A stretch of DNA of 64,000 nucleotides from Thiothrix eikelboomii (GTDB lineage Bacteria > Pseudomonadota > Gammaproteobacteria > Thiotrichales > Thiotrichaceae), in assembly GCF_900167255.1 (NCBI RefSeq), contig NZ_FUYB01000001.1, positions 27,632-91,631 of the forward strand, written 5' to 3'. A program made the position numbers and the translations under genes. This document shows, piece by piece, positions 54,476 through 62,585 of this stretch (position 1 is the stretch's first letter; each line of letters starts with the position of its first letter). The notes below the pieces were generated by a model. The model ran no database searches and was not told where the DNA came from. It saw nothing but the letters and a program-made list of their open reading frames with translations.

Positions 54476-54958
54476 CTACGGCTTAACTTTCCTCTTACGC
54501 ACCGGCGCACGACTCAAAGCATTATTCCCTTCCGCTAACTTCTCTAATAAATTTAACAGCTGTGCGCCTTCTTCAGGTGTTAAGGGGGCCATAATGCGGT
54601 CTTGAGCTTGCTGCACGGCTGGCAACACTTGATTCAGTAGTGCTTGCCCAGCAGCGGTGATACTGACGATTTTTGAACGTTGATCACGCCCAGATTTATC
54701 GCGCAGAATCAGGCCGCGCTCTTCTAGATTACGCACCACCACGGTAATCGTCGTGCGGTCTAAAGCCGTCTCACCACCCAAACTGACTTGATCTTGTGGA
54801 CCTTGCTCAGTCAGCACAATCAACACTGCAAATTGCAAGGGGGTTAGATCATAAACACTGCACTCATCCAAAAAGATGGCCACTGCAATTTGATGGCAGC
54901 GGCGCAGTAAATGACCTGGTAATGCAGCAAAACCACTCAGCATCTTAAGTAATGGCAT
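54476..54958 (-). CDS. MarR-family regulator of the gentisate operon
   Basis: A 160-residue MarR-type winged-helix regulator. The DNA-binding part includes LTPLQFAVLIVLTEQGPQ, the recognition-helix region GETALDRTTITVVVRNLEERGLI, and the wing RDKSGRDQRSKIVSIT. It ends in a basic RAPVRKRKVKP tail. It is the last gene of the leftward 3-hydroxybenzoate/gentisate operon, overlapping the isomerase gene by 14 bases if it starts at ATG 54958 (ATG 54943 is a possible shorter start). MarR proteins of aromatic pathways typically repress until 3-hydroxybenzoate, gentisate or a CoA ester binds. The likely operator is the dyad in front of the operon. Confidence 0.8.
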   Translation of the reverse strand: MPLLKMLSGFAALPGHLLRRCHQIAVAIFLDECSVYDLTPLQFAVLIVLTEQGPQDQVSLGGETALDRTTITVVVRNLEERGLILRDKSGRDQRSKIVSITAAGQALLNQVLPAVQQAQDRIMAPLTPEEGAQLLNLLEKLAEGNNALSRAPVRKRKVKP

Positions 54959-55604
54959 CCGGTTGATTAGCAGGTGCAGCTTGTTTGAAAGCCTCAAGCT
55001 GGTTTAGAGCAGCAAATATCCGCTCAATGGTCGGATACGCAGCAGTATCCACTTTAAAACGCTGATTGTTAAACATTTGCGCGAATAAACAAGCATCCGC
55101 CATACTTGGTGCATCACCGTGGCAATAGCGACCTGTGGCTGGGCTAGTTGCGAGCAGCTGTTCGAGGGGTATAAACGTAGTATGCACCCATTTCTGAAAC
55201 CAAGCAGTTACACCCTCATCGTCTTGTCCATACGCACGGACTTGATCCAACACCCGCAGATTATTCAGCGGATGAATCTCACAAGCAATCATATACGCCA
55301 AGGAACGTACTCGTGCGCGGCCAAGGGGATCAGCGGGTAACAAGGGTGGAGTCGGATGTGTTTCTTCTAACCATTCCATAATTGCCAAGGATTGCGTCAA
55401 CACTGTGCCATCCGCCAGCTCTAAAGCTGGCACTAAACCCGCTGGATTTTTGGCTAAATAGTCTGGCCTAGTATTTTCATGAGTACGTAAATTATGCGCG
55501 ACATACTCATACGCCACACCTTTGTAATTCAATGCCGCCCGTAACCGAATCGAGGTTGAACTACGGAAATAGTTATGCAATAAGGGTTTACTCAGCTCAC
55601 TCAT
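54945..55604 (-). CDS. nagL: Glutathione-dependent maleylpyruvate isomerase (zeta-class GST)
   Basis: A 219-residue zeta-class glutathione transferase-like isomerase. The glutathione-site motif YFRSSTSIRLRAALNYKGV contains the family SSxS-R residues, followed by NPAGLVPALEL and a C-terminal helical domain with GDAPSMADACLF. Beside gentisate dioxygenase and a fumarylpyruvate hydrolase it should isomerise maleylpyruvate to fumarylpyruvate (NagL-type) rather than maleylacetoacetate (MaiA). ATG 55604 overlaps the hydrolase stop by 8 bases; the GTG at 55619 is less likely. Confidence 0.83.
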   Translation of the reverse strand: MSELSKPLLHNYFRSSTSIRLRAALNYKGVAYEYVAHNLRTHENTRPDYLAKNPAGLVPALELADGTVLTQSLAIMEWLEETHPTPPLLPADPLGRARVRSLAYMIACEIHPLNNLRVLDQVRAYGQDDEGVTAWFQKWVHTTFIPLEQLLATSPATGRYCHGDAPSMADACLFAQMFNNQRFKVDTAAYPTIERIFAALNQLEAFKQAAPANQPDAIT

Positions 55605-56304
55605 GCACTGCTCGCTCACCTATCGTTGTAGTTACAGAACCTAGCCCCGCGATTTCAACCACACAAACATCACCGGGAACTAGTGGGCCCACGCCCGCTG
55701 GCGTACCAGTATACACTAAATCGCCTGCTTTAATTTCCATCGTGCGGGAAAGAATGGCGACAATTTCTGGCACAGACCAAATCAATTCTGTTAGATCAGC
55801 ATCTTGCTTCACACTGCCATTGACAGTTAAGCGAATCGAACCTTGCTTTAGATGCCCAACTTCGCTCACCGGATGAATCGGCCCACAGACGGCTGAACGA
55901 TCAAACGCCTTACCCCAATCCCAAGGGCGACCTTGCTCACGAGCGGCTAATTGCAAATCACGCCGGGTTAAATCATTCCCCACTGCATAGCCCCAAATAT
56001 AATCCAAGGCTTGCTCCTCAGAAATGTTTACCCCTGCTTTACCAAGGGCGATGACTAATTCCGCTTCATAGTGAAAATTATTGGTTTCCGGTGGATAAGC
56101 AACCCTCTGATTATCATCCACCACAGCATCAGCGGGCTTCGTGAAAAAAAAGGGTGGCTCACGATCAGGATCACGCCCCATCTCGCGTGCATGCGCTGCA
56201 TAATTGCGGCCGACGCAAAAAATCCGGCGCACTGGAAAACGTTCTTCTGAACCCGCTACTGCGACTGAAGCGACGGCTGGAGGGGTAATTACATATTGAG
56301 TCAT
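55597..56304 (-). CDS. nagK: Fumarylpyruvate hydrolase (FAH family)
   Basis: A 235-residue member of the fumarylacetoacetate hydrolase family. The catalytic/metal block shows IFCVGRNYAAHAREMG, FFFTKPADAV, HYEAELVIALG (metal-binding Glu pair) and GYAVGNDLTRRDLQ. The size and the gentisate context favour NagK, which splits fumarylpyruvate to fumarate and pyruvate, over the longer mammalian-type enzyme. It begins 24 bases after gentisate dioxygenase. Confidence 0.85.
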   Translation of the reverse strand: MTQYVITPPAVASVAVAGSEERFPVRRIFCVGRNYAAHAREMGRDPDREPPFFFTKPADAVVDDNQRVAYPPETNNFHYEAELVIALGKAGVNISEEQALDYIWGYAVGNDLTRRDLQLAAREQGRPWDWGKAFDRSAVCGPIHPVSEVGHLKQGSIRLTVNGSVKQDADLTELIWSVPEIVAILSRTMEIKAGDLVYTGTPAGVGPLVPGDVCVVEIAGLGSVTTTIGERAVHE

Positions 56305-56328
56305 CTTAAGTTCTCCATGAGTTTTAAT

Positions 56329-57378
56329 TTAAGCTAAGCCGCGCTGTTCACGCCACAAACCTAATTTCTGCTGCGCTACTCGATCTGAATAGCTAAACAG
56401 AACGGCTTCACCATTCGCCTCGTGAGTTATCCATTTCCAGCTAGGGGCTACAAAAATATCTTTTGGCCCCCACTCGAAGACTTGCCCATCAATCATGCTG
56501 CGCCCTGTGCCTTCTGTCACCACAAATACCGTGGCATCCGTACTGCGATAAGGTGCTGTTTTAAAGCCTTCAGGCAATAACTGCAAAAAAGGCGCAATGG
56601 TCGGCATCGCAAAGCCACCATCCACCGGATTGATATAACGCATTTTCAAGCCGTGGCACGGATCCCATTCTTGTTGGCGCTGCATTTGATACAGAGCCTC
56701 ACGCGAGCGTGCATAGGGATAATTGAAAATTGGCGAAGCTAAGCGTGTTTGCTCAAAATCCACGGGCAGCATATTCGTGCCATAGCGAGCTAAGCTATCC
56801 CCTGTCGCGCGAGTAATGGCTTGCTCATCCGCTCCCAAACCTTCCGCAAACGAGGCATCAAAGAAGGAGACCATCGGAATATCTAAACCATCCAGCCAGA
56901 TCATCGGTTCAGTGGTTTGATTACCATGATCATGCCAAGCTTGTGGTGGAGTAATCACAAAATCCCCAAACTGCATGAGAGTACGCTCACCATTCACACT
57001 GGTATGCGCCCCTGCTCCGTCCATAATAAAACGTAAAGCTGATTGGCTATGCCGATGCGCAGGGGCCACTTCACCCGGCATCACCAATTGCAAACCTGCA
57101 TACAGCGAAGTAGTGATTTTTGACTGCCCACGCAAACCCGGATTTTCCAGAATCAACACGCGACGCTCAGCTTCTTTTGCGGTAATTAAACCTCCCGCTT
57201 CTAACAACCATTGTTTAGCGAGGTTGAACTTCCACAAATTCGGCACGCAGGCACTTTTTGGCTCAGGGGTAATAATGTCAGACAACACCGCCCACAGTGG
57301 AGTAAAGCCTTGAGTATCAATTTTCTGATAGAACGCTAAGCGCTCTGGGGTTTCTACTGGTTTTTCAGTTAATGACAT
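56329..57378 (-). CDS. Gentisate 1,2-dioxygenase
   Basis: A 349-residue bicupin ring-cleaving dioxygenase. The first cupin has HRHSQSALRF (His108... spacing H-x-H at 108/110), with H149/H151 in AWHDHGN supplying further metal contact. It opens gentisate (2,5-dihydroxybenzoate) to maleylpyruvate using Fe(II) and O2. ATG 57378 is preceded by an AGGAAG site; an in-frame upstream extension overlaps the hydroxylase and is rejected. It is second in the operon, directly after the hydroxylase that makes gentisate. Confidence 0.9.
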   Translation of the reverse strand: MSLTEKPVETPERLAFYQKIDTQGFTPLWAVLSDIITPEPKSACVPNLWKFNLAKQWLLEAGGLITAKEAERRVLILENPGLRGQSKITTSLYAGLQLVMPGEVAPAHRHSQSALRFIMDGAGAHTSVNGERTLMQFGDFVITPPQAWHDHGNQTTEPMIWLDGLDIPMVSFFDASFAEGLGADEQAITRATGDSLARYGTNMLPVDFEQTRLASPIFNYPYARSREALYQMQRQQEWDPCHGLKMRYINPVDGGFAMPTIAPFLQLLPEGFKTAPYRSTDATVFVVTEGTGRSMIDGQVFEWGPKDIFVAPSWKWITHEANGEAVLFSYSDRVAQQKLGLWREQRGLA

Positions 57379-57392
57379 GATTTGCTTCCTCT

Positions 57393-58577
57393 CTATGCAT
57401 CTAAGCCCGTGCCGCCATACAACCATGCTAAACCGTTGTACCACTCTTCGGGGGTACGCCGCGACATCACCTGATTACGCACGGCAGCTTTAGCACCATC
57501 AGGGTGATAGATATACTCACCGATCAAACGCGAGCTGAGTTGAACACGGGCAGTCCGTGCCATACGTTGATCTAAATACTGTTGTAAAGCGGTTTCTACC
57601 TGCTCGCCATGTAATTCAAACATATGGCTCATGCAAACCGCATCTTCCATCGCCATGCAAGCACCTTGGGCAAAATATTGCAGCATCGGATGCGCCGCAT
57701 CGCCTAACAGCGCCACACGCCCATCCACCCAATTCATGATGGGGTCACGATCACATAGCACCCACAGTTTCCAGTTATCGCCGTGTTCAATAATCTGCCG
57801 AGCACGCGGCGCGATATGCTCAAAACCTTGGCTAACTTCTTCTTTAGTCACGGGCTTACCCGCTACTGCTTCTTTGACATCATTGTGATATGTCACCACC
57901 AGATTGAACACTTTCCAACCCTTCAGCGGATAATGCACGATATGACATTTTGGGCCAGCCCAAAGCGTGGCGGCATTCCAGCGTAAATCCTCCGGCATTT
58001 GCTCGGTTGGAATCACTGAACGATAAGTGGTATGCCCTGAAACCCGAGGCTCACCATCGCCCACCAATTGCTGGCGAATATTCGAGCGCAAGCCATCCGC
58101 ACCAATCAGTGCTTGACCTTCAAGCGGGGCTTTATCTTTACAATAGACAGTGACTGTTTTGCCATCTTGCTCGTAGCGCTCCACCGCATGCGAAGTGCGT
58201 AATTCAATTAAATCATTAGCGCGGCAAGCATCCAGCAATACACCATGTAAATCAGCACGATGGACGACTGCATAAGGATTTTTGAAGCGCTCACGGAAAG
58301 GTGCATCGAGGGGAATGGAGGTGATTTCTTCGCCTTTGACCGCATCCATCAGGCGCAAGCTGTCGATATACACCGCTTTTGCACGTGCCTCATCGCCCAC
58401 ACCGAGATAATCAAAACAATGAAAAGCATTCGGGCCGATTTGGATACCCGCACCGATTTCGCCAAGTTCAGCGGCACGCTCCAACACGATTGAGCGCACC
58501 CCTTTGCGAGCTAAACCTAAGGCAGTGGCCAAGCCACCAATCCCACCGCCAGCAATGAGAACGGGTTGTGAATTCAT
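57393..58577 (-). CDS. 3-hydroxybenzoate 6-hydroxylase
   Basis: A 394-residue FAD-dependent aromatic hydroxylase. GGGIGG (10-15) binds FAD, RSIVLERAAELGEIGAGIQIGPNA follows, and LLGDAAHPM is the second FAD/NAD(P)H motif. Next to gentisate dioxygenase, para-hydroxylation of 3-hydroxybenzoate to gentisate is most likely; salicylate 5- or 1-hydroxylation and 6-hydroxynicotinate oxidation are alternatives in the family. It is the first gene behind a strong promoter. Confidence 0.85.
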   Translation of the reverse strand: MNSQPVLIAGGGIGGLATALGLARKGVRSIVLERAAELGEIGAGIQIGPNAFHCFDYLGVGDEARAKAVYIDSLRLMDAVKGEEITSIPLDAPFRERFKNPYAVVHRADLHGVLLDACRANDLIELRTSHAVERYEQDGKTVTVYCKDKAPLEGQALIGADGLRSNIRQQLVGDGEPRVSGHTTYRSVIPTEQMPEDLRWNAATLWAGPKCHIVHYPLKGWKVFNLVVTYHNDVKEAVAGKPVTKEEVSQGFEHIAPRARQIIEHGDNWKLWVLCDRDPIMNWVDGRVALLGDAAHPMLQYFAQGACMAMEDAVCMSHMFELHGEQVETALQQYLDQRMARTARVQLSSRLIGEYIYHPDGAKAAVRNQVMSRRTPEEWYNGLAWLYGGTGLDA

Positions 58578-58630
58578 ACATCTCCTCCTGATGTCTGCCC
58601 ACGACTAGAAAAATCAATCTTAATACTGAG

Positions 58631-58660
58631 TATAATACTGAGCATTATAATGCATGTCAA
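58631..58660 (-). promoter_or_regulatory. Sigma-70 promoter with operator-like dyad for the gentisate operon
   Basis: On the minus strand TTGACA (58660-58655) and TATTAT (58637-58632) are separated by exactly 17 bases. The dyad TATAAT-N7-ATTATA (58631-58649) overlaps the -10 region, and a 12-bp direct repeat TAATACTGAG occurs at 58621 and 58633. Binding of the operon's MarR protein here would block RNA polymerase. Confidence 0.7.
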
Positions 58661-58732
58661 CGCCGGGCTAGGTTTTTTAGTCAGCTCGTTTACAATAAAC
58701 CTCCTCTTCAGCAGTAAGGTAAAACTAATCCA

Positions 58733-59086
58733 ATGGACATCGTTTACATCCGCGACTTACGCATCAAAGCCCGTATTGGTATTTATCCTTGGGAAAAAGC
58801 GATTCAGCAGCAGATTCGGGTGGATATAGAAATGGCTTGGGATAATCGTATTCCAGCGGCGAGTGATAAGATTGAAGATACGTTGAATTATAAAACAGCG
58901 GCGCAGCGGGTGGTGCAATTGGTGGAAGCAGATCACTATGATCTGGTCGAGCGCTTAGCGGAAGAAATCGCTAAAACCTTAATGACTGAAATGCAAGTAC
59001 CGTGGCTTCGTGTCACGCTAGGCAAGCCCTTTGCGGTGAAAGGCTCAGCAGAGGTCGGTGTACAAATTGAACGTGGGCAGCGCTAA
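58733..59086 (+). CDS. folB: Dihydroneopterin aldolase
   Basis: A 117-residue folate enzyme that converts dihydroneopterin to 6-hydroxymethyl-dihydropterin. It begins with MDIVYIRDLRIKARIGIYPWEK, which holds the substrate-binding residues, and LVERLAEEIAKTLM and VTLGKPFAVKGSAEVGVQIER are typical later motifs. Start and length fit the family. Its stop shares one base with the folK start (TAATG). Confidence 0.93.
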   Translation: MDIVYIRDLRIKARIGIYPWEKAIQQQIRVDIEMAWDNRIPAASDKIEDTLNYKTAAQRVVQLVEADHYDLVERLAEEIAKTLMTEMQVPWLRVTLGKPFAVKGSAEVGVQIERGQR

Positions 59087-59610
59087 TGCTAGAGGTCTAT
59101 GTCAGCATTGGCAGTAATATTGAGCCGGAATTGCATTTCTGTGCTTGTCTGGCTGCTTTGCATGCCCGTTTCGGCCAATTGCAGTGCTCAACCATTTATC
59201 GTACACCCGCCGTTGGCTTTGACGGTGAGTGTTTTTTGAATGCTGTGGTAAGCTTTCACACCGAGTTATCCAGCTTAGCGCTACAGGCTTGGCTTAAGCA
59301 ATTAGAAACCCAACAAGGTCGGGAGCGTAGTCACCAGAAATTTAGCGCTCGCAGCTTAGACCTGGATTTATTGCTGTATGCGGACTCGATTGAACCCGCA
59401 CAGAAACTACCTCACCCAGATATTTTGCATTACAACTTTGTACTTCAACCGTTGGCTGAATTAGCGCCTGAGCAAAAACATCCTATTTTAGGCGAGAGTT
59501 TTGCTGATTTAGCGATTAAACAACTGCACACTCGCAAGCAAGTACCTTTAAGCCCGATTGAATTGAGCTGCGCCCAAGGCTGGCAAACTAACGGGCAAAG
59601 CGAGCTTTAA
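59086..59610 (+). CDS. folK: 2-amino-4-hydroxy-6-hydroxymethyldihydropteridine pyrophosphokinase
   Basis: A 174-residue HPPK that pyrophosphorylates the FolB product with ATP. VYVSIGSNIEPE is the start motif, and SIYRTPAVGFDGECFLNAVVS and the RSLDLDLLLYAD block hold the catalytic aspartates and ATP contacts. It is overlapped by 23 bases at its 3' end by the convergent SRPBCC gene. Confidence 0.92.
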   Translation: MLEVYVSIGSNIEPELHFCACLAALHARFGQLQCSTIYRTPAVGFDGECFLNAVVSFHTELSSLALQAWLKQLETQQGRERSHQKFSARSLDLDLLLYADSIEPAQKLPHPDILHYNFVLQPLAELAPEQKHPILGESFADLAIKQLHTRKQVPLSPIELSCAQGWQTNGQSEL

Positions 59611-60094
59611 ACTGCTCAATATAGGACTGCAAATGCTTATCCACTTTGGAACCCATGTGCATATTTAAACGCTGCCAAGGGTTTTTGGTGACTGCGGTTT
59701 CAGTAAAAGTAATCCGTGTACCTCCGGGAACTGCGCTTAACACGGCTTCCCGCGTACCAATCACTTGCGCCCCTTTAGAGAGCTGAACCACCAGCTCTTT
59801 ATTCAAGACTTCTTTTTGCTTGCGGGCTGTGACTTTGCCACCTTGAGCGAGGCTTTCGATCCAACGCATGCCCTCATCATCGTCTTTAAGCTGCACACTT
59901 TTTAAATCAGAGCGCCATTCTGTCTGACGTGATAAATCACTTAAAGTACCCCAAGTATCATTAATCGGTGCTTTCACTAATTCAACCCGCGTAGCACGTT
60001 GATAAGGCGATAGCAGCAGACCAATCAAAAACGGAACTAAAATGAGTAAGACTAAGATACTCACCAAAATCCATAGCAACATAGGTTCCATCAT
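59588..60094 (-). CDS. SRPBCC-fold membrane-anchored protein
   Basis: A 168-residue protein with one N-terminal membrane helix (about 5-28) followed by a START/Bet v1-like SRPBCC domain: hydrophobic strand VELVKAPINDTWGTLSDLSRQTEWRSDL, then RWIESLAQGG, ending TRITFTETAVTKNPWQRL. Such domains bind hydrophobic ligands, and the anchor places it at the cytoplasmic membrane. Function unknown. It is a single convergent gene overlapping folK. Confidence 0.72.
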   Translation of the reverse strand: MMEPMLLWILVSILVLLILVPFLIGLLLSPYQRATRVELVKAPINDTWGTLSDLSRQTEWRSDLKSVQLKDDDEGMRWIESLAQGGKVTARKQKEVLNKELVVQLSKGAQVIGTREAVLSAVPGGTRITFTETAVTKNPWQRLNMHMGSKVDKHLQSYIEQFKARFAR

Positions 60095-60217
60095 TCATCC
60101 CGGAATTTATTTGAAATGGTCATAGCTTTTTATTATTAATGATCTATTTTTACTAATGACCCAATAAACGTTAAAAGGTCGTATCTCTCAGATATGAGTG
60201 CTTTAGTATAAAGCAAA

Positions 60218-60239
60218 AAAGCCCGCACAGGCGGGCTTT
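60218..60239. terminator. Bidirectional terminator after rpmG
   Basis: A perfect 9-bp GC-rich stem, AAAGCCCGC (60218-60226) with GCGGGCTTT (60231-60239), and a 4-base loop. On the minus strand, 43 bases past the rpmG stop, it is followed by a T-rich tail (GGGCTTTTTTGC). Confidence 0.85.
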
Positions 60240-60281
60240 CTTAAGCAAAGATCATCACAACACGCCCAAATAACAGCTTGC

Positions 60282-60452
60282 TTACTTGATTTTTGCTTCT
60301 TTAAAAATTACATGCTTACGGACAACAGGATCGTACTTTTTAAACTCCAATTTATCAGGAGTAGTACGCTTATTCTTTGTTGTCGTATAAAAGAAACCAG
60401 TTTCTGCAGTAGAAACTAGCTTAATTTTCTCACGTCCGCCTTTCTTAGCCAT
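60282..60452 (-). CDS. rpmG: 50S ribosomal protein L33
   Basis: A 56-residue L33 reading [20 protein letters not shown], then [20 protein letters not shown], then [16 protein letters not shown]. The zinc-binding cysteines of the C+ form are absent, giving the cysteine-free form. It starts 17 bases after rpmB and is too short for many gene callers. It ends before a strong terminator. Confidence 0.95.
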   Translation of the reverse strand: MAKKGGREKIKLVSTAETGFFYTTTKNKRTTPDKLEFKKYDPVVRKHVIFKEAKIK

Positions 60453-60469
60453 GTTGTTCTACTCCAGAA

Positions 60470-60706
60470 TTATACTTTTTCGCCGCGTGCACGCAGCTCT
60501 GCTAACACCACATCGATGCCTTTCTTGTCGATGGTACGTAAACCTTTAGTAGTAACACGCAGCGTCACAAAACGCTCTTCAGCTTCTACCCAGAAACGAT
60601 GTGTGTGTAAATTGGGTAGAAAACGACGTTTAGTCTTATTATTGGCGTGCGAAACGTTGTGACCGGACATCGGCCGCTTACCTGTTACTTGGCATACACG
60701 AGCCAT
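60470..60706 (-). CDS. rpmB: 50S ribosomal protein L28
   Basis: A 78-residue L28 beginning [20 protein letters not shown], with the [20 protein letters not shown] core and the [20 protein letters not shown] end. The frame extends upstream to 60778, but ATG 60706 is the family start. It precedes rpmG in the usual rpmB-rpmG operon. Confidence 0.96.
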   Translation of the reverse strand: MARVCQVTGKRPMSGHNVSHANNKTKRRFLPNLHTHRFWVEAEERFVTLRVTTKGLRTIDKKGIDVVLAELRARGEKV

Positions 60707-60837
60707 ATGATTTCTCCAAAACTGCGATTCAAACACTATAAGGCGCGCAAGGATAGCAAAACAGCTTTTGTCAAGCAATGAAATTTTCTAGAATTTAGCG
60801 GTTACTCTGCAGCTTATTCACGGTGTTGCGTTCAATC

Positions 60838-60872
60838 ATGGCTAATCACCACCTCAATTCCTGATTAGCCAT
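60838..60872. terminator. Hairpin between rpmB and the VapC-like gene
   Basis: ATGGCTAATCA (60838-60848) pairs perfectly with TGATTAGCCAT (60862-60872) around a 13-base loop, 13 bases past the toxin stop on the minus strand. Likely terminates the toxin-antitoxin transcript. Confidence 0.55.
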
Positions 60873-60884
60873 GCCTAATAGTAG

Positions 60885-61295
60885 TTAGACCTCATACTCA
60901 AATGGATTCAACAACTTAACATTAAAAGACTCAAAATCAGTGATATTTCTAGTGACGACAATTAGCCTATGTACCTTGGCGATAGCGGCGATCATGCCAT
61001 CTTCATATAGAGTGTCAGATTTTTTGTGCATCAGCTTTGCCCAAGTCCGAAAAGCCTTACCATCCAAATCTAAGATATTGTATGTCGCTGCCACGTCATC
61101 AAGCCATCCTTCCAGTTCGGCTGCACGCTCACTGTCCTGATCCCGTGTTATCTCTATACCCGCTTGAATTTCAGCTAATGTGACCGAAGAGAGATATAAA
61201 TCCTTTTCATCGACCGACTGAACCCATGCGACAACCGCTCCATGAGGCTTCTTTCGTCTCAATTCAGAAACAACATTGGTATCCAATAAATACAT
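60885..61295 (-). CDS. VapC/FitB-family PIN-domain toxin
   Basis: A 136-residue PIN-domain ribonuclease toxin. Asp5 and the N and E of LLDTNVVSEL give the first acidic cluster, with LAEIQAGIE and the late DGMIAAIA and TRNITDFE regions supplying the remaining metal-binding acids. It most resembles the FitB branch and acts on RNA, probably tRNA, when freed from its antitoxin. It begins 3 bases after the Phd-like antitoxin gene. Confidence 0.85.
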   Translation of the reverse strand: MYLLDTNVVSELRRKKPHGAVVAWVQSVDEKDLYLSSVTLAEIQAGIEITRDQDSERAAELEGWLDDVAATYNILDLDGKAFRTWAKLMHKKSDTLYEDGMIAAIAKVHRLIVVTRNITDFESFNVKLLNPFEYEV

Positions 61296-61298
61296 GAT

Positions 61299-61556
61299 TT
61301 ATATAACTTCTTTTACCAGTCTTCTCCGGGCTTGCCCACGCTCTGGCAAGACGAGATCACCGCGCCCAGAATCAGACAACAATAAATCTTTCAGTGATGG
61401 TTTTGCCGCCGCTTGCAGCCTCTTCCATACTTCAATAGGGACAAGTACCGCTGCTTCAGCACCACGACGGGTGACTACCTGTGGCCCTGTTGCGATACAA
61501 GCATCCAAAAACTCACTAAACCGAGACTTTGCGTCTTGAACTGCCCAAGTTTGCAT
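61299..61556 (-). CDS. Phd/YefM-type antitoxin
   Basis: An 85-residue Phd/YefM protein. The start MQTWAVQDAKSRFSEFLD is the family's DNA-binding beginning, followed by GPQVVTRRGAEAAVLVPIEVW and a toxin-binding C-terminal tail. ATG 61556 is chosen because the AGGAGGT at 61563-61569 abuts the ATG at 61562, too close to serve it. It should repress its own operon. Confidence 0.82.
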   Translation of the reverse strand: MQTWAVQDAKSRFSEFLDACIATGPQVVTRRGAEAAVLVPIEVWKRLQAAAKPSLKDLLLSDSGRGDLVLPERGQARRRLVKEVI

Positions 61557-61571
61557 AAGCATACCTCCTAA

Positions 61572-61592
61572 ATGACTAGTTATATGACCAGT
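61572..61592 (-). promoter_or_regulatory. Direct repeat upstream of the toxin-antitoxin operon
   Basis: ATGACTAGT (61572-61580) and ATGACCAGT (61584-61592) on the plus strand are spaced 12 bp apart and lie 16-36 bases before the antitoxin start. They are candidates for the Phd-type operator. Confidence 0.45.
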
Positions 61593-61781
61593 CTATTGCT
61601 TCTGTTTTTAAAGAACAAGAAGAATAAAATAGCAGTACATCAAGACAGCCTAACATAGTCGTCGGACACCAACATTTTTCCAACCCTATCAAGTTATGCT
61701 TGTGAACCTGAGTATTTTCAACGCCATCACACAACTCAAACACTAGCTCAAGCTTTACCTGCAAAACCCCTCGGACTAGCC

Positions 61782-62354
61782 CTAAAAAACCCGCCGATAA
61801 ATATCCGCAACTTTCAGCTCACAATCCAAAGTACGCAAGGTGACCACATCCTCAAGGCTATGAAACTCCGAATAAGCCCACTGCTGATCGGCTTGGCGAT
61901 GATACTGCTCAACTCGGCAATAATCCTGCGCCACTAAAATATATTCTCGCAAAGCAGGAATAAGTTGGTAGTTAAAGAACTTCAAACCGCGATCATAGGC
62001 TTCGGTTGAATCAGACAGTACTTCGATAATTAACAAGGGGTTGAGTAAAACGGTGGTGCTCTCATCTTCAAACTGTTCTTCACCACAAGTTGCTACCACA
62101 TCAGGATAACTATACTTGCTAATGCCGTCGCTTAAGGTATGAACCTTCATATCGCTTGAGTATACGCTGCAAGGCTTGTCTAAAAGCTTCGAGCCTATGG
62201 CAACGACTAGATTGGAAGTAATTTGATTGTGTGCACGACTAGCCCCTGCCATTGCGAAGATTTCGCCATTGAGAAACTCGCTCTTCTCGGTCGCAATACT
62301 TTCTTGGGCTAGATAAGCGGCTTCATTTAATTGGAGCTTAGACTGAGCTGACAT
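61782..62354 (-). CDS. Uma2-family (DUF820) endonuclease-like protein
   Basis: A 190-residue PD-(D/E)xK-fold protein of the Uma2 family, common and multicopy in cyanobacteria and filamentous bacteria. It has the typical core EKSEFLNGEIFAMAGASRAHN, SYPDVVATCG, and LLIIEVLSDSTEAYDRGLKF with the E-V-L-S-x-S-T motif. Function is unknown; a nuclease role rests on fold. ATG 62354 starts the family sequence; the frame extends about 35 codons further upstream without resemblance. Confidence 0.82.
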   Translation of the reverse strand: MSAQSKLQLNEAAYLAQESIATEKSEFLNGEIFAMAGASRAHNQITSNLVVAIGSKLLDKPCSVYSSDMKVHTLSDGISKYSYPDVVATCGEEQFEDESTTVLLNPLLIIEVLSDSTEAYDRGLKFFNYQLIPALREYILVAQDYCRVEQYHRQADQQWAYSEFHSLEDVVTLRTLDCELKVADIYRRVF

Positions 62355-62585
62355 AAAACTAAACCTGTGATTCATGGGTATACAGCCTAGCATAGCAATA
62401 AGTCGATACTGCTCATACTTTTCCCCAGCGAACATTACCCGTACACCCACAATCAGCAAGTCATGTGCCTATCTATCACTTTTTCCATTCGGTTCATGGT
62501 CGTTTTACACGGAAAGATAGGCTACAATTTCTTGAAACTGTTGGCATCTAGTTGGAGTTAGGCATCACAAGTTGGAGCATAGAAG

